From Mucilaginibacter gotjawali (GTDB taxonomy: Bacteria > Bacteroidota > Bacteroidia > Sphingobacteriales > Sphingobacteriaceae): a DNA stretch of 64,000 nt. Location of the stretch: positions 4,898,001-4,962,000 of the forward strand of contig NZ_AP017313.1 in assembly GCF_002355435.1 (NCBI RefSeq), in the 5' to 3' direction. Below the pieces are notes generated by a model. It made no database searches. It had not been told where the DNA came from and was given only the letters and a program-made list of their open reading frames with translations. This document shows positions 62,758 through 64,000 of this stretch, piece by piece. The stretch's first letter is position 1, and every line of letters starts with the position of its first letter. The position numbers were made by a program, and so were the translations under genes.

Positions 62758-64000
62758 TTATTTTCCCATTGACTTTTCACGGACCGCTTTAAACTCAGAG
62801 CCATTTTTCCAACCAGGGAAAGTACTTTCATTCGCCAGTTTATCACCTACTTTAAACAGCATATTGGCTACCTCCGCCATCCCGCCAGCATCCATGCCCG
62901 GCGAATAGTTATCTGATGGCTGATGGTAATGCTTATCCCCATATTCTTTTTGCCTGGCTTTGCCCCAGGCTTCACCATGCGTAATACTTTCGGCCCCATT
63001 GTTCATATCCAACGCCGGTACACCCACCTTCGCAAAATTAAAATGATCAGACCTGTAGTAGCCGCCTGCGCCGGGGTTTTTATCGCCGGTAACCTTTTTG
63101 CCGTCTTGTTTTGCAAAATCTGCTACATAATCTTCCAGGTTGTTCTGCCCCTTACCCGCAATGGAAAAATCATTGGTTTCGCCATAGGCCCCCAGCGCGT
63201 CCATGTTAAGGTCAGCCACAGTTTTATTTAAGGGATAAATAGGATGCGTGGCATAATATTCCGAACCCAGCAGGCCCTGTTCTTCCCCTGTTACTGCTAA
63301 AAACACTACAGATCTTTGGGGTTTCTCCTTTAATTGCATAAACCGCCTGGCTTCGCTTAATACTGCAGCTACGCCGCTGGCATTATCAACTGCCCCATTA
63401 TAAATGCTATCACCTTTTGCATCGGGTTTACCAATGCCCAGGTGATCCCAATGTGCGGTATAAAGAATGCATTCTTCAGGACGGGCGCTTCCCTTTAGTA
63501 CAGCGATCACGTTGTGTGAGGTTGAATATTTTAATTTATTTTGAATAGTAAGCGTAGCATCCAGGTTTAACGGCATAGCTTTAAAATCCCTTTTACGCGC
63601 GATAGCCCTGAAATCGCCCGCTACACCCGCTGCTGCAAATAGCTTTTTGGCTGCTTCTTCGGTTATCCAGCCTTCAACTTTACATCTTGAAAGATGTTTA
63701 TCTGATTGTTGTAAATATAGCTTTGCTCCTGTAAAACTATTGGCTACAACGCTCCAGTCATAACTTGCCGGCTCAGTTTGATGCACTATGATGATTCCAG
63801 CAGCCCCCTGCCGCGCTGCTTCTTCGTATTTATAGGTCCAGCGACCATAATAGGTCATGGTATCGCCTTTAAATAAGGTACGGTCGCCCGATTTAAAGCC
63901 AGGGTCGTTCACCAATACCACAACCGTTTTACCTTTAAGGTCCAGCCCCGCATAATCATTCCATTTATATTCAGGGGCAACAATGCCATATCCCGCAAAT
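62758..64000 (-). CDS. M28 peptidase, N-terminal part beyond the window
   Basis: The frame stays open to the right edge, so the true start lies outside. Visible are a PA domain (AGYGIVAPEYKWNDYAGLDL, GAAGIIIVHQTEPASYDWSV) and an M28 catalytic part with zinc-ligand motifs YTAHWDHLGIG, GAVDNASG, VTGEEQGLLGSEYY, LNMDALG and HYHQPSDNY. It resembles exported aminopeptidases of the Bacteroidota (PA plus M28). A signal peptide cannot be judged. It is convergent with the TM2 gene. Confidence 0.9.
   Translation of the reverse strand, partial: FAGYGIVAPEYKWNDYAGLDLKGKTVVVLVNDPGFKSGDRTLFKGDTMTYYGRWTYKYEEAARQGAAGIIIVHQTEPASYDWSVVANSFTGAKLYLQQSDKHLSRCKVEGWITEEAAKKLFAAAGVAGDFRAIARKRDFKAMPLNLDATLTIQNKLKYSTSHNVIAVLKGSARPEECILYTAHWDHLGIGKPDAKGDSIYNGAVDNASGVAAVLSEARRFMQLKEKPQRSVVFLAVTGEEQGLLGSEYYATHPIYPLNKTVADLNMDALGAYGETNDFSIAGKGQNNLEDYVADFAKQDGKKVTGDKNPGAGGYYRSDHFNFAKVGVPALDMNNGAESITHGEAWGKARQKEYGDKHYHQPSDNYSPGMDAGGMAEVANMLFKVGDKLANESTFPGWKNGSEFKAVREKSMGK

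Noticed and set aside
1..64000. CRISPR arrays, tRNA, rRNA, insertion sequences, prophage
   Set aside because: No regular repeat-spacer array, tRNA cloverleaf, rRNA block, transposase or integrase was recognised on either strand by eye; a covariance-model scan was not possible.

Overview
The window looks like chromosomal DNA of a Bacteroidota bacterium of the Sphingobacteriaceae, most like Mucilaginibacter. The grounds are TAnnTTTG-type -7 promoter elements, starts without clear Shine-Dalgarno sites, a CHU_C-type secretion-tail protein, LytTR two-component genes, a propeller-type hybrid sensor kinase and OmpA/PorT-like outer membrane proteins. The genus is inferred from protein character; no rRNA or tRNA gene was seen. 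Both ends cut genes (a trifunctional GH18-NodB-GT2 protein at the left, an M28 peptidase at the right).

Layout. 1-3.6 kb: cell-surface polysaccharide enzyme and a FeoB-associated membrane peptide. 3.8-10.8 kb: an ATP-grasp-like protein, an orphan MNT nucleotidyltransferase, then a tight five-gene operon (esterase, ATP-grasp ligase, DUF2314, YbdK-type carboxylate-amine ligase, class I glutamine amidotransferase) facing a second esterase. This has the make-up of an amide/peptide metabolite pathway with unknown product. 10.9-13.4 kb: a lower-GC-looking insert with an AlbA_2/HATPase protein translationally coupled to a ParA ATPase, plus a small convergent unknown gene. 13.4-24.3 kb: Nudix, PlsC, TraB/GumN lipoprotein, a LytTR two-component system divergent from an ABC transporter, an M28 peptidase, and a UvrD-family helicase-nuclease. 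24.4-28.9 kb: hicBA, YCII protein, SDR, GH3 hexosaminidase, beta-barrel protein. 28.9-38.7 kb: a surface glycan cluster of eight glycosyltransferase-type genes with an MsbA-like exporter. 38.9-48.4 kb: housekeeping (MeaB, PepP, OmpA, RidA, RecG, M28, MFS). 48.6-58.1 kb: 1396-residue hybrid sensor, polysaccharide deacetylase, PdxJ, and a 1160-residue secreted protein. 58.2-64 kb: glycine dehydrogenase, ABM monooxygenase, a YoeB-type toxin-antitoxin pair, TM2 protein, M28 peptidase.

Two themes deserve attention. First, the amidoligase operon and the AlbA_2-ParA pair are the best candidates for poorly described systems. Second, four genes (plsC, the LytS-type kinase, one GT2 and a deacetylase) are broken at five A/T homopolymers, and every break is repaired by adding one base. 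That pattern suggests under-called homopolymers in the assembly, or less likely transcriptional slippage. No CRISPR array, insertion sequence, prophage or integrase was found.
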